From Punica granatum (Eukaryota; Streptophyta; Magnoliopsida; Myrtales; Lythraceae), in the NCBI RefSeq assembly GCF_007655135.1, contig NC_045128.1:37418811-37482810 (forward strand): a stretch of DNA of 64,000 nt. The letters run 5' to 3'. The notes under the pieces were generated by a model. That model was not told the origin of the DNA and ran no database searches. It was given only the letters and a program-made list of their open reading frames with translations. The position numbers were made by a program, and so were the translations under genes. Shown here piece by piece: positions 1 to 10,603 of the stretch (positions within the stretch are counted from its first letter, which is position 1; each line of letters opens with the position of its first letter).

Positions 1-460
1 GGTGCTCCTCGTCGGGCAAAGCATGGGCGGCCTGGCCATCTCCCAGGCCATGGAGAGGTTTCCTCGTAAGATCTCTGTGGCTGTTTTCGTCACTGCCACA
101 ATGCCCGGCCCTTCCCTCAGTGTCTCCATCTCAATAATGAGGGATCCGTTTTTCTCTTATTGGTTCCGGTTTTCGGGTAGCTCTATGCTCCGGATATCAA
201 TCTAACTGTCCATGACCCTCTAATAGTCATTGGATCAACGGGGGATTCATATTCAACCGGTAATACATTATCAAAATTAAAATAAAATAATCATAAAATA
301 ATCTGAGTTTTATTATTATTTTTATTTTTATGATAAAAAGAGGCCCGAGCCCAATGCGAAAAAAGAAAAAGAAAAAGAAGAAATACAAAGACGGAATATA
401 AATGCCTTAATGATATAGCCAAATGTTAGCGTTTCCGATTCAATCAGTGGATGTATTGAT
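1..460 (+). pseudogene. Broken methylesterase copy, exon 1 end plus intron
   Basis: The first ~150 bases match the end of exon 1 of the intact methylesterase near 5,140-5,278. Similarity continues through that gene's intron to about 460 (5,593 in the intact copy). The nucleophile elbow reads GQSMGG here and GHSLGG in the intact copy. Two lesions are visible. One C is missing near 130, which shifts the frame before the exon end. The splice donor after AATGAG reads GG instead of GT. No exon 2 or 3 follows, because Copia-derived sequence starts soon after. The window edge cuts the 5' part, so upstream exon sequence may exist outside. This is a duplicated, non-functional fragment. Confidence 0.85.
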
Positions 461-550
461 TAAATTTTCAAGGATCCCGTCATGTGCTTGATGCTCCTGT
501 GTCCAAAATCCATTCGTTCTGCAAGTCTACAAAATTAAACTCATTACCGA

Positions 551-1740
551 CTAGCTGATTTGGGTCCTTGGCATCTTGTGAGAGCATGGACAGCAATCAG
601 TTAAATTGGTCATCGGGAAGGGCTTCCAATCTCTCAACCTGTGATCCACTGCCCTGTCCGGTCTGGGTTGCATTTGCGTGATCTGGGCCACGCTGAGTTT
701 GGGCTTTTGCTTTCGGCCCGCTGTTCGGCCTGGTCTGTCCTTGTCCGGGCCCCTTTCTTGCTTTTGTCTTGGATTTGGAATGCCAAGACATATACCCGAT
801 AAGGGCCCAACATGTATTCTTCGCATGGCCCATCTTCCCACAATGCCCACAAGTCGTCCTCTCCTTCGATTCTCCTTGCAACTTACCGAACCCCACCCCC
901 CCCCCCCCCCGCACTCTGTATCTCCTTTGGCGAAGAAGACAACAAATTCTGGAATCAATTCTCGGGCACGCGCACGCGTGACCGATTTCTGCCTCTCCTC
1001 GTTTTCCACCATCTTGTATACCTTGTTCAAGTTCGGCATCGGCTCAATGTTGAGAATGGTTGGACGAATCGTGTTGATTTTTAAGGTGAGTCCCATGAGA
1101 AATTGGAAGCATTTCTCCGTCTCTCTTTGTGCAACTATCACGGCTCCTGCCCCGCAGCTACAGCATGGATGCTCCAGGCAAAACTCTAATTCGTCCCACA
1201 TCAGCTTCAATTTGCTATAGTAGTCCCGAATGCTCAACCCTTTTTGCCTTAGAAGGCAGATATCGATTTTGATTTAGAAAATCCTAGATTGATTTCCTTC
1301 GAAATATCTCTCTTTAAGGTCGTTCCACAAGCTTCTGGCATCCACCGCATACGCGACTGTGGCCTGGAGACTCCCCATCATGGTGTTGAACATCCATGCC
1401 AGAATCATCGAGTTGCACCTTTCCCATCGCTCTCTAAGGGGATCATTTTCTCCCAGTTTCTTCAGGGACCCATCAATGAAGGGCAACTTGTTTCTTGCCC
1501 GAAGCGCAATCAACATGGCTCATGACCACGCCAGGCAGTTGTCGCCATTAAGCATGAAGCCGATTACTTGGGCGCTCGTGCTATCTGACGACCCAAGACG
1601 GTATACCGGCGGGATTTCCATGCTCCTTACCAAGCTATCCCTTTCCTCTTTGTTCTTAGACGAGCTAGTGTCCAGTCTTGGACTTTTCTCATCTTCACTC
1701 ACATCCAACATTCTGGAGGTCGGAAAAACTTAATCGGTCG
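551..1740 (-). pseudogene. Decayed Copia-type gag region
   Basis: Read on the minus strand from 1,711 downward, this is a plant Copia gag with a UBN2-like body. The N-terminal part has the motif GFMLNGDNCLAWS. The middle carries the helix-rich gag core (RDYYSKLKLMWDEL). A CCHC zinc knuckle, CGHCGKMGHAKNTC, lies near 800-860. There is an in-frame TGA after LAWS near 1,519 and a TAA near 1,272. A frame change occurs at a run of 15 C at 896-910. Protease, integrase and reverse transcriptase domains are absent, so this is a truncated remnant. The coding part ends about 26 bases from the primer-binding site. Confidence 0.8.
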
Positions 1741-1752
1741 AAGAGCGAAGGC

Positions 1753-1764
1753 GCTCTGATACCA
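1753..1764 (-). other. Retroelement primer-binding site
   Basis: On the minus strand this reads TGGTATCAGAGC, the usual plant Copia site that pairs with the 3' end of initiator methionine tRNA. It lies directly between the gag remnant and the presumed LTR end. Confidence 0.8.
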
Positions 1765-1930
1765 TGAGAAATTTGGAACAATCCAAGTTAATTTCATTGG
1801 AAACTATGGTCGCAGGTCATGTGCCTTTACATGAAAAGGAAACTAATTATTCCTATATGACCAATATCTATGACTACCAAATTTGTTACAATATTCCTAT
1901 TATACAATGGTACAATCCATAATAGGATCA
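1765..1930 (-). mobile_element. LTR remnant of the Copia fragment
   Basis: The sequence next to the primer-binding site starts TGAGAAATTTGG on the plus strand, so on the minus strand the LTR ends in CA as expected. The far boundary is not clear; about 165 bases is a guess. No second LTR was seen in the window. Confidence 0.45.
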
Positions 1931-2153
1931 ATGAAAAGTCTTGATTTTATGATCAGATATGGCTTAATTGGAGACCAAATTCATGCCTCCCCTATCTCTT
2001 TTACCATAAACGTCCAAGTACGACACAACTCATTTTTACAAGACATGCAAGCACAAACGTCACCCTCGCCCAATGATTACCTTGGACTGTCCGAACGTAC
2101 CGGCCTGAAAACCCTTCCAGATTCAGTGTAACCACAATCCTGTCCTCTCGTGC

Positions 2154-2160
2154 TATAAAT
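2154..2160 (+). promoter_or_regulatory. TATA box of dioxygenase gene
   Basis: TATAAAT lies about 100 bases upstream of the ATG at 2,263, a normal plant core-promoter distance when a short 5' UTR is allowed. Confidence 0.6.
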
Positions 2161-2262
2161 ATGAACCAACATTCGGTATTAATCTTCCACCATAAAATAA
2201 GAAAATTACAGAGTGAATCTTATACTAAACCAATCAAACTAGATAGCTAGCTAGCAACAGCC

Positions 2263-3617
2263 ATGGGAGAGGTCGACCCTGCTTTCATTCAAGACATCGA
2301 CCACCAGCATAAGGTGGTTTGTGCGATTGCCGAGGCCAAGGGGATCCCGTTGATCGACCTCTCAGCTCTGATCAACTCCCCCGATGATTGCCAGGCCATC
2401 GAGGGCCTCATGGCAGAGGTACGGAGTGCGAGCAAGGAATGGGGATTCTTCCTGGTCATCAACCACGGAGTGCCATTGGAGAAGCTGAGGAGGCTCGAGG
2501 AGGCTGCGCGGAAGTTCTTTGGCCAGCCCCTAGAGGAGAAGAGGAAGGTGAGGAGGGACGAGGTGAGCACGCTGGGCTACTACGACACCGAGCACACCAA
2601 GAACGTTAGGGATTGGAAGGAAGTGTTCGACTTCACCTTGCACGACCCGACCCTGATCCCGGCATCGTACACGCCAGACGATGAGGAGGTGACACAGTGG
2701 AGTAATAAGTGGCCCGAGAACCTTCCTGAATTGAGGTACTAAATTTAATTTTTTTTGGGCTGGATATAACCAAATTGAATGAGATGCTGCTTACACGTCC
2801 GACATTGTATCAAAATTTTATGGGGCGGTTAGGTTGAGAAATTCGATCCGACTGACCCTCGAGGTATGTGCCATGATACAGGGAAGCCTGCGAAGAGTAT
2901 GCGAAAGCGGTGGAGAAGCTCGCATTCAGGCTGATGGAGCTGATTGCCCTGAGCCTGGGCCTGCCAGCGGACAGGTTCCATGGCTTCTTCAATGACCACC
3001 AGACCACCTTCATGCGCCTCAACCACTACCCGCCTTGCCCAGCTCCTCATCTGGCTCTCGGTGTTGGCCACCACAAAGATTCCGGGGCACTGACCGTCCT
3101 CGCACAGGACGATGTTGGGGGCCTAGAGGTCAGGAGGAAGTCTGACGGGGAATGGATCCGGGTCAAGCCCATCCCCAATGCTTACATCATCAACATTGGT
3201 GACATTATTCAGGTACATATATATTTAGCCTGCTTTTCAATAATGTCACCCACCTTCATATCAGGCCCTCTGCATCACAAGATGATCTCCGAGATTCTGA
3301 TGACGATCATCAACTGACGTGCCGCGTGAAAATGCCTTTGCTAGGTTTGGAGCAATGAGACGTACGAGAGCGTGGAGCACAGGGTGATGGTGAACTCAGA
3401 GAAGGAGAGGTTCTCAATCCCATTCTTCTTCAACCCGGCTCACTACACAATGGTCAAGCCGCTGGAGGAGCTCATCACGAAGCAGAACCCAGCCAAGTAC
3501 CGGGCGTATAACTGGGGCAAGTTTCACATCACCAGGACGCGCAGCAACTTCATGAAGCTCAATGTCGAGAACATCCAGATCCACCATTTCAGGATCCCAG
3601 AGAACAAGAACAATTAA
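2263..3617 (+). CDS. 2-oxoglutarate/Fe(II)-dependent dioxygenase (DOXC type)
   Basis: Three exons, 2263-2735, 2882-3212 and 3345-3617, join in frame with GT-AG introns to give 358 residues, the usual size for this family. The N-terminal DIOX_N part includes the stretch EWGFFLVINHGVP. The C-terminal double-stranded beta-helix holds the iron ligands: HKD (His and Asp) in GHHKDSG, and a distal His in ESVEHRV. The 2-oxoglutarate-binding RxS is RFS. These enzymes couple oxidation of a small molecule to decarboxylation of 2-oxoglutarate in the cytosol. The N-terminal MGEVDPAFIQ resembles the plant At3g19000-like clade; this is recall, not a search. The substrate cannot be told. No lesion was seen, and a TATA box precedes it. 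Confidence 0.93.
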
Positions 3618-4173
3618 ACTAAATGAGGCGTGCGAGAATTCGTTTGACATTGTACGATGTTGGCTTGTACTTGTAGTGATAACATGGACTCTGGGTTGTT
3701 GGTACATTAGAAAGTACACTTGTCGGACGCAGTGGATTTCCCTCCTAAATAATTATCAATATATATTCTTAAACAATAGAGGATATATTTGGTTCTTTCG
3801 ATTATGATTCCCCTGCACGGCCAGTAGTGTGCAACTTCTTTTCTTTTAATTTTTTTTTCTCGATTGTATTTATCATATGTCGTGGTCTAAATTTCTAAAC
3901 TTTGGAATGTTAAATCTGTGTGACCGTATGAGTCCATTAGGAACAGGAAGAGGAAATGGAACACCACGAGAGGGGCGGTGGGGCATCTTTGCCAGCCCCG
4001 ACCTCCAATCTCCCCCATTCCCTCTCTTCGAATAGGGAGATTTTGGCGGTAGTGACTCTGATTATAGTAACCGTCGCTTGTACGGAATTTTCTGTTTCAT
4101 TGTACTAGTTCCTTATTCTTGACAACTCATATAAGTTCATAAGCACGGGTCCAAACAGGCCACATGATGCACT

Positions 4174-4212
<39 letters not shown>

Positions 4213-4774
4213 GGGCGTTAAAATATATCTCTCACTTGTAAGTAGTCTATCAAAGGAAGCGAATGAGCTCCATAAATATTGGAGAAAATTTTACATTTCT
4301 CAAGAAAATATCGGGTTGTTTCCGGAAAATCGAAACCTTATCATCCATATCATCAATAGCTGGGCCTATGCAAGATGGGGACATCGGAACTGAGCCGCGC
4401 ATATATAGCCGAGAGCTTTTGATCCTTGAGCACAAAACTTTGGAGCCTCGATTGGGCGATATCGACGATTGCACCAATAGGAAGCAACTAATTTCGATCG
4501 GATTGATCATATGTGGTAATCTAAATCTCTAACTTTGGGATATTATTAATTAATCAGCGTGATCATCAGTTGGCCTTAGAGCATAAAAGGTCCAGTCAAA
4601 TGAAGAAGAAGAAGCTCAATATTAAATCCCTGAACGATTTGACTGGGAATACATAAATATATCAATATATATCTCGTAAGTCAATGAGTCAATATAGTTA
4701 ATTTCCCCTTTGTGACCGTAAACATTTTCAAGTAGGATTAATCATCCCTATAAATTGTTTCACCGGCAGCATCC
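3618..4774. other. Spacer between dioxygenase and methylesterase
   Basis: About 1.15 kb with the dioxygenase 3' UTR at its left end, a perfect (AT)15 run at 4177-4206 and otherwise AT-rich sequence. A TATA-like CTATAAATTG lies near 4,749, some 55 bases upstream of the methylesterase ATG. No gene is supported. Confidence 0.6.
4177..4206. repeat. (AT)15 microsatellite
   Basis: Fifteen uninterrupted AT units, visible directly. Confidence 0.95.
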
Positions 4775-4804
4775 GTGATATCTGACCCAACCGAACCGAT
4801 CGAT

Positions 4805-6233
4805 ATGGAAAGAATGCTTTATGATTTCCTTAAGAAACCGATCCTACCCTTCTTTCTTCTTGTCCTCCTCCTGAGCTTGGCTCACGATGCATCGCCAAAG
4901 ACGTTGGAGCCTACCCCAAGTACAAGGCATCACTTTGTCCTCGTGCACGGGTCCTGCCATGGCGGGTGGTCATGGTACAAGCTGGTCAGGCTATTGAGAT
5001 CCTCGGGCCACGAGGTCACGGCACTGGACCTGGCTGCTTCTGGGGTTGACCCGCGACAGGCCAGCTCCCTGAAGTCAATTTCCGACTATTTTGAGCCACT
5101 GACGGAGTTGATGATGTCCCTCAACTCGAGCCAGAGGGTGGTCCTCGTCGGGCACAGCCTGGGTGGCCTGGCCATCTCCCAGGCCATGGAGAGGTTTCCT
5201 CGTAAGATCTCTGTGGCTGTTTTCGTCACTGCCCCAATGCCCGGCCCTTCCCTCAACGTCTCCATCCTCAATAATGAGGTACCTGTTTTTCTCTTATTGG
5301 TTCCGTTTTTCGGGAAGTTCTATGCTCCGGATATCGATCTAACTGTCCATGACCTTCTAATGGTCATTGGATCAATGAGGGGCTCATATTCAACCGGTAA
5401 TACGTTATCAAAATTAAAATAAAATAACCATAAAATTATCTGAGTTTTATTATTATTATTTATTTTTCATGATAAAAGGAGTCTGTGCCCAATTAAAAAA
5501 AAAAACTACGAAATACAAAGACGCAATATAAATGTCCTAATGATATCGCCGAATGTCAGCGTTCCCAGTTCAGTAGGTGGATGCATTGATTATATTAAGG
5601 GGTATGCTTTATTATTATTATTATTATTATTTTGTTAGGGGTTGGTCAAATTATGGCATTAATATTAATATTTGTTTTTTAATAATTTGAATGCGATATG
5701 GGTGTGAATCAAAAAAGTCACTGAGGAGATCGGGGCCGGTGCTAGACAGCCGCTACACCTACGACAATGGGCCCAATAATCCGCCGACCACTTTCATCTT
5801 CGGCCCAATTCATTTAGCAACGCGAGTTTACCAACTCAGCCCCATCGAGGTAACCTCGTATCGGTCTTAGCCCCAGCGTATTCTATTCGGCATAAGTTTC
5901 CGTTTTCGATTGAGTAATGTAATTGATGTGGATCTTACGAACCGACAGGACTGGACCCTGGCAGCCACACTGATGAGGCCACTGCGCCTATTCAGCGACA
6001 AAGATATGTCGAGGGAAATAGCACTGTCGGAAGAGCGGTATGGGACCGTGTCCAAGGTTTTCATACAGTCGGAGGGAGATCGGCTGACCCCGAACGATCT
6101 CGTGGAGTGGATGCTTGAGAGGAACCCTCCTAACGAGGTGCTGAAGATCAAGGGATCGGATCACATGGTCATGATGTCAAGGCCATTGGAGCTCTGCTCC
6201 CATCTTCTCAACGTATCTAGGAAGTATTCATGA
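4805..6233 (+). CDS. Methylesterase (MES/SABP2-like alpha/beta hydrolase)
   Basis: Exons 4805-5278, 5718-5849 and 5949-6233 join in frame to 296 residues. Exon 2 is short (44 residues, with FIFGP and YQLSP) and shows the position and content known for this family. Residues ~10-27 are hydrophobic, a possible signal or anchor that most family members lack. The oxyanion motif is HGSCHGGWSW and the nucleophile serine sits in GHSLGG. The catalytic Asp is probably in SEGD, and the His is in GSDHM. Family members hydrolyse methyl esters of salicylate, jasmonate or auxin, or act as hydroxynitrile lyase-like enzymes; which applies is not visible. The ATG at 4,805 is the first in frame after a TATA-like box. 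A broken partial copy lies at 1-460. Confidence 0.92.
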
Positions 6234-7480
6234 ATAATTCACGCATAATTCCCTTCTTTTGTCGACTATTCGAGAAATGGTCTTCTCAAATAATTTGAAA
6301 TAAGAATGGCTATATATTGCAGTAATATATACTCTCAATTGAAATTAAGAGATTTTAAATTTAATTTTTATTAATAGACTTTTTCATGATTCTTTATATT
6401 TTATCTCCTTTTCTTTTAATAGAGTCGTCGTCATTGATTTTTTTTTGGATAAAAAGATTATTGTCATTTGCCAAATAATAATATAATGAAAGAAATGAAA
6501 ATTGAGAAAAGAAGATTGAAAATAATATTTCTTTAATATGGATTTTTCAATTTAAATATTACATTTTATAACTGCGATCAGACCCCACATTATATAACAA
6601 TGATATTATGGAAGAACGAAGGCATCTTTGAATGGAATATTTCATCCCTCAACATTACGTTTCGTACAAATGGAAAAGTTCAAAGATTTGCTGAATCTTA
6701 TCCTCTGAGACACATGATGCACGCTTTACCCCTATAAATATTATATATATATATATATATATATATCATATGCATGCTGATTTTTTTTCCCTTGGAAAAT
6801 ACGTTAGCATGACCTTTTTATGATCATCATTATGATTATTATTATTTATGAACTAGAGGATCAAAAACCCAAACGTAACGCAATAGATTGAACTCGCACC
6901 TTCTTATCCATATCACTGAAACGACATCATCGGATATGTGATGATCAGATGGAACTCGACTTTCCCATGCATCGGATTGAACTCAGCTTCTTACGCGTGT
7001 GTTTATGGACGATTCATATCTCATCACACTAATCATTTAAACGAGGATTTGTACATGTGGGACATAGTGACTTTTACGATCACATGTGATAATTGACCAA
7101 CACTGATGATTATTCATTGATGCACGTCTGATGAGATGGAGTTACGAGTTTTAACTGATTTCAAGCGCGAGCGAACGTGCGAAAGAAATGCCGGCGTTTT
7201 ATACTAATAATGAATCACATGCCAATGTTTCTCATATCGTGGTAAGATATAGAGAAAGAATGTGGTATACATTCACGTGAACGTGTCAAATGAAAACCAC
7301 ACAAGATGATCTCCAATTGTAATTAAATCAGACAATGAAACATGCAAAACTATTCACATCTACCAAAACTTTCAGTGTCCTGAACTTTCATGAAGCTCAG
7401 ACAAGCACAACAAACATGCATGTACGATCCGTTTCATCTCCAGTAACAACCTAATGAGTTCGAATTGAGACCGCACGCGG
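6234..7480. other. AT-rich spacer
   Basis: Contains the methylesterase 3' end, an (AT)n run at 6742-6766 and low-complexity sequence. I see no coding region in it. Confidence 0.6.
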
Positions 7481-7490
7481 GGCATAGATC

Positions 7491-7661
7491 TCATGGAACC
7501 AACCCGATCAAAGGAACAGAAGGAGCAACAGCAGAGCTGGGACTCCTACGCTGCAAGCTCCGGCGCTGGGGCGAATCCTCATCGTTGACGATGCTGAGAG
7601 CTTGCGCTGCAACGAAGATGAACTCCATTGCCAGTTCCATGGCTGATCTGAATAGTATCAT
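7491..7661 (-). CDS. Possible small peptide gene, 56 codons
   Basis: On the minus strand an ATG at 7,661 opens 56 codons that end at TGA 7491-7493. A second in-frame ATG lies at 7,640. The product has a hydrophobic N-terminal third (MEFIFVAAQAL), then an Arg/Ser/Gln-rich middle (SPQRRSLQRRSPSS) and a Val/Pro-rich tail. This could be a secreted or membrane peptide precursor with a dibasic centre. About 85-90 bases upstream on the same strand is a good TATA box (CTATAAAT, around 7,746-7,753). I do not recognise the family. The promoter-like context supports a gene, but an ORF of this size can occur by chance. Confidence 0.35.
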   Translation of the reverse strand: MILFRSAMELAMEFIFVAAQALSIVNDEDSPQRRSLQRRSPSSAVAPSVPLIGLVP

Positions 7662-7745
7662 AACCTTTATTTGCTATATAAGACAAGTAGAACAACGCTG
7701 TCGATATCGTCCTCTTCTCTTTGAATGATCTCCGCGTCTCTCTAA

Positions 7746-7753
7746 TTTATAGA
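7746..7753 (-). promoter_or_regulatory. TATA box of the small candidate gene
   Basis: CTATAAAT on the minus strand, followed downstream by a CT/GA-rich stretch that would be a short 5' UTR ahead of the ATG at 7,661. Confidence 0.4.
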
Positions 7754-7759
7754 TGAGAG

Positions 7760-9954
7760 GGAGTGGGAGATAGGGAGAGCATTAAATTGGGGGAAAGATA
7801 TGAGGAAGAAGCTGTTTGTTAATGAACGGAAGGAGCTAGTTTGGATGAAATGGCCTTTCGGGACTCCAACGGACGTATATTTTAATGTGTGGTCGTAATC
7901 GACATATGGTGTTTTTTTTTAGTATGTACTTTAGTATTCGAAAGCCTGTCGGACTCCTACTAATCCGGTTCAAGTTGGATCAGTCTATTAATGAGGTAAA
8001 CTCCCTCAATTTTTTTTCATTCACAAAATTCAAACGCGAGACATTAATTAAGGGAAACTAGCGCTAAGTCAATTCAATCAATTAATGTTGGTAAAACATA
8101 TATATATATATATATATATATAGATGGTTTTATTTTCCTATTATTATTATTCTTTCAATATACTTTTATTTTTTATATGATCAATAATGTTTGAATTTTT
8201 TAACTGCGTCGAATGAAATTCAAAGAAATTTCTGAATGCTGACATGTTTGATAGTTATCCGCTAGTGTTGGTGATTGCAACCGACAAGCGTCAGCGTCCT
8301 AACTTTTAAAATCCAATTAAAAATGGCAAAGAAAGAAATTATCCATAATATTTGTGTTGTTAGATTCAGAATTTTTTAGTTGGATGTTAGATTCGGAATT
8401 GAATGAAGATCGGGCCACTATGATTTATGTAATCTTTTAGAAATTTGCATGTTTGATATACACAAGCGTGCACTCGGCCGATGCCACGGATCAAAAAAAA
8501 TTTTTGTTCAATCTTTTGAAATTAATGATTTTACATATGCATGAATATTATGAACTCTGGATTGCCAGTAGATAATTCAAAATTTCTAAAAGATTACACT
8601 GATCAACATATCATAAGGTATTACACTAATATTTTTACTTGCTATATTTTTATTTGAATTTTTAATATTTTTAATTAGAAAGTCATCAATATAATAAGTG
8701 GTCCGACTAATCTTAAATAACGAACTTTACTTAGGGTGTAGAGCTCAAAATTCGTAAAAGAATCTTATAGTCACAACCTGTCTAAGCGAGACTTAATCTC
8801 AATCACATACTAGTACTATGACATCGTGTTTTCCAAAGAAAAATTTAGTACATTTCTAGTATTAATTTATACTGCAATGAAGAAATTAAAAATAAAATCA
8901 TATCAATATGATTACTTTTAAAAGGATGGTGGCTGCGGGTGGAAAAATTTACCCACTCGCCACCATCATAAGACGGACCAATTTTTAATTATTGAGACAA
9001 TTTTATCATCACTCTAACTCTTTATTTGGATAGTATCATTAACACTTTGTTTGATTTGAAAAAAAATATAGGGAAATGGAGGAGAGACAGAGGAAAGGGA
9101 GGGAGGGTTCCCTTTTCGCTTGTTCGGCATTGCAAATTTTAGGGATTTTCCTGCCCTCGGATATTACATTGCTAATGTTTAGAAACGAGGTTAAATTAAA
9201 TTAAATTTGATTTAGTTTGATTTGAGGTGATGAAGATAAAGGTAATTGGAAAAATTATGTGAAAGAATTTAAAGAAGAAGATTAAAAAATAATGATTATG
9301 TTGTTGAATTAAGGATAAAGAATTGAATAGGTTAGAGAATTTGGTATTAAAAAATTAATTAAATAATAAATAAGAAAAAATATGAGAGAGAATTTGAAGA
9401 AAAGATTAAAAAAAATGATTGTTTTGTTAAATTGAGAAAAAAGTTAAGTTAAGCTAAGTTAAATAAAATCAAACTTTATTACGAAATATAGTCATGTTTA
9501 CGCCTTGCATTACACGGATTAATTTTAAAAACTCCTAATAGAAGCTTAATCTAAGTACCTCAAGTAAATTTTAGGCAAATTTTAATTTTATTTCATATAT
9601 GATATATTACTCTAATGAAATTAACTTTAGTCAATATTTGACTTCAGGCAATATTATTGTTAATTTCTTAAAACTGATCATAAATATTATCAATTTTAGG
9701 ATTCAGGTGGGACTTAAGTTTATATATATATATATATATATATCGATGAGTATTAACATCCTTATATAAGATTTTTATTTTGAATTTATTGATAAAATCT
9801 CATCATTCATGTACAAATATCTATGACTTTAACTTAGAGTGGAGTGACTTATTTATATATAATTCATATATATACACATTTCTAATTAATTTGCGCTATT
9901 TACCACTAATTTGTCAAAGATGGCATTAGTACTTAATTTTAATCCTAACTATTA
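7760..9954. other. AT-rich intergenic region
   Basis: No coding region is supported. It holds (AT)n runs at 8099-8122 and 9721-9743 and a hairpin-like GATGGTGGC...GCCACCATC around 8,923-8,968. A block at ~9,180-9,480 has two related AAATTAAATTAAATTTGATT / AAGTTAAGTTAAGC segments and looks like a MITE-type repeat. Confidence 0.55.
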
Positions 9955-10603
9955 TTTAGACATAAAAAGGTGTATTATATTTCAGTAATATAAAAAAGTT
10001 CGATAAATAAACAATTATAGTATTTTTTATAGATCCATTTTCATAAATAAAATTATGATTATTTGTTCGCTAACAATGACTAAATACAATTAAGAAATAG
10101 TTTTTCGTCATTTTACTATTTAATGCATTTAATACATAATGAATAATATTATTTTTCTATAGATAATATTTTTAACTTTAAATTTTATTTAGACATTTAC
10201 ATTTCTTACCGTATATTATTTTGACATTTACCGCTCTAATCCTATTTATTACCTTGAATTCTACTATATATATATATATGTTTAGACATAAAAAGAGTGT
10301 ATTATATTCCAGTAGCATAAAAATATTGGATAAATAAACAATTACATAATTGTTTATAGATCCAATTTAATGAACAAAATTATGATTATTTGTTTACTAG
10401 CAATGACTGAAAACAATTAAGAATTAGTTTTCCATCATGCTACTATTCAATGCGTTTAGTGCATAATAAATATTAATTATTTTCCTATAAATTTTATTTA
10501 ATTTAGGCCTTTACTGTTCTATCCCTATATTATTTTTGCACTTACCGTTCTAACCCTATTTATTGCCTTGAATTCAACTTTATATATATATATATATATA
10601 TTG
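9955..10603. repeat. Tandem direct duplication, two ~325-bp units
   Basis: Unit 1 (about 9955-10280) and unit 2 (about 10281-10603) both begin TTTAGACATAAAAAG and run through the same landmarks: TAAATAAACAATTA, AATTATGATTATTTGTT, GCAATGACT or CAATGACTAAA, ACCGTTCTAA / ACCGCTCTAA and CCTATTTATT. Each ends in an (AT)n run. Identity looks like roughly 80 percent by eye, so the duplication is old or the units are separate insertions of one repeat. Confidence 0.75.

Noticed and set aside
678..1220. Plus-strand open frame of about 180 codons
   Set aside because: It is the complement of the Copia gag remnant, whose minus-strand frames show real gag and zinc-knuckle motifs; the run of prolines comes from the C15 tract.
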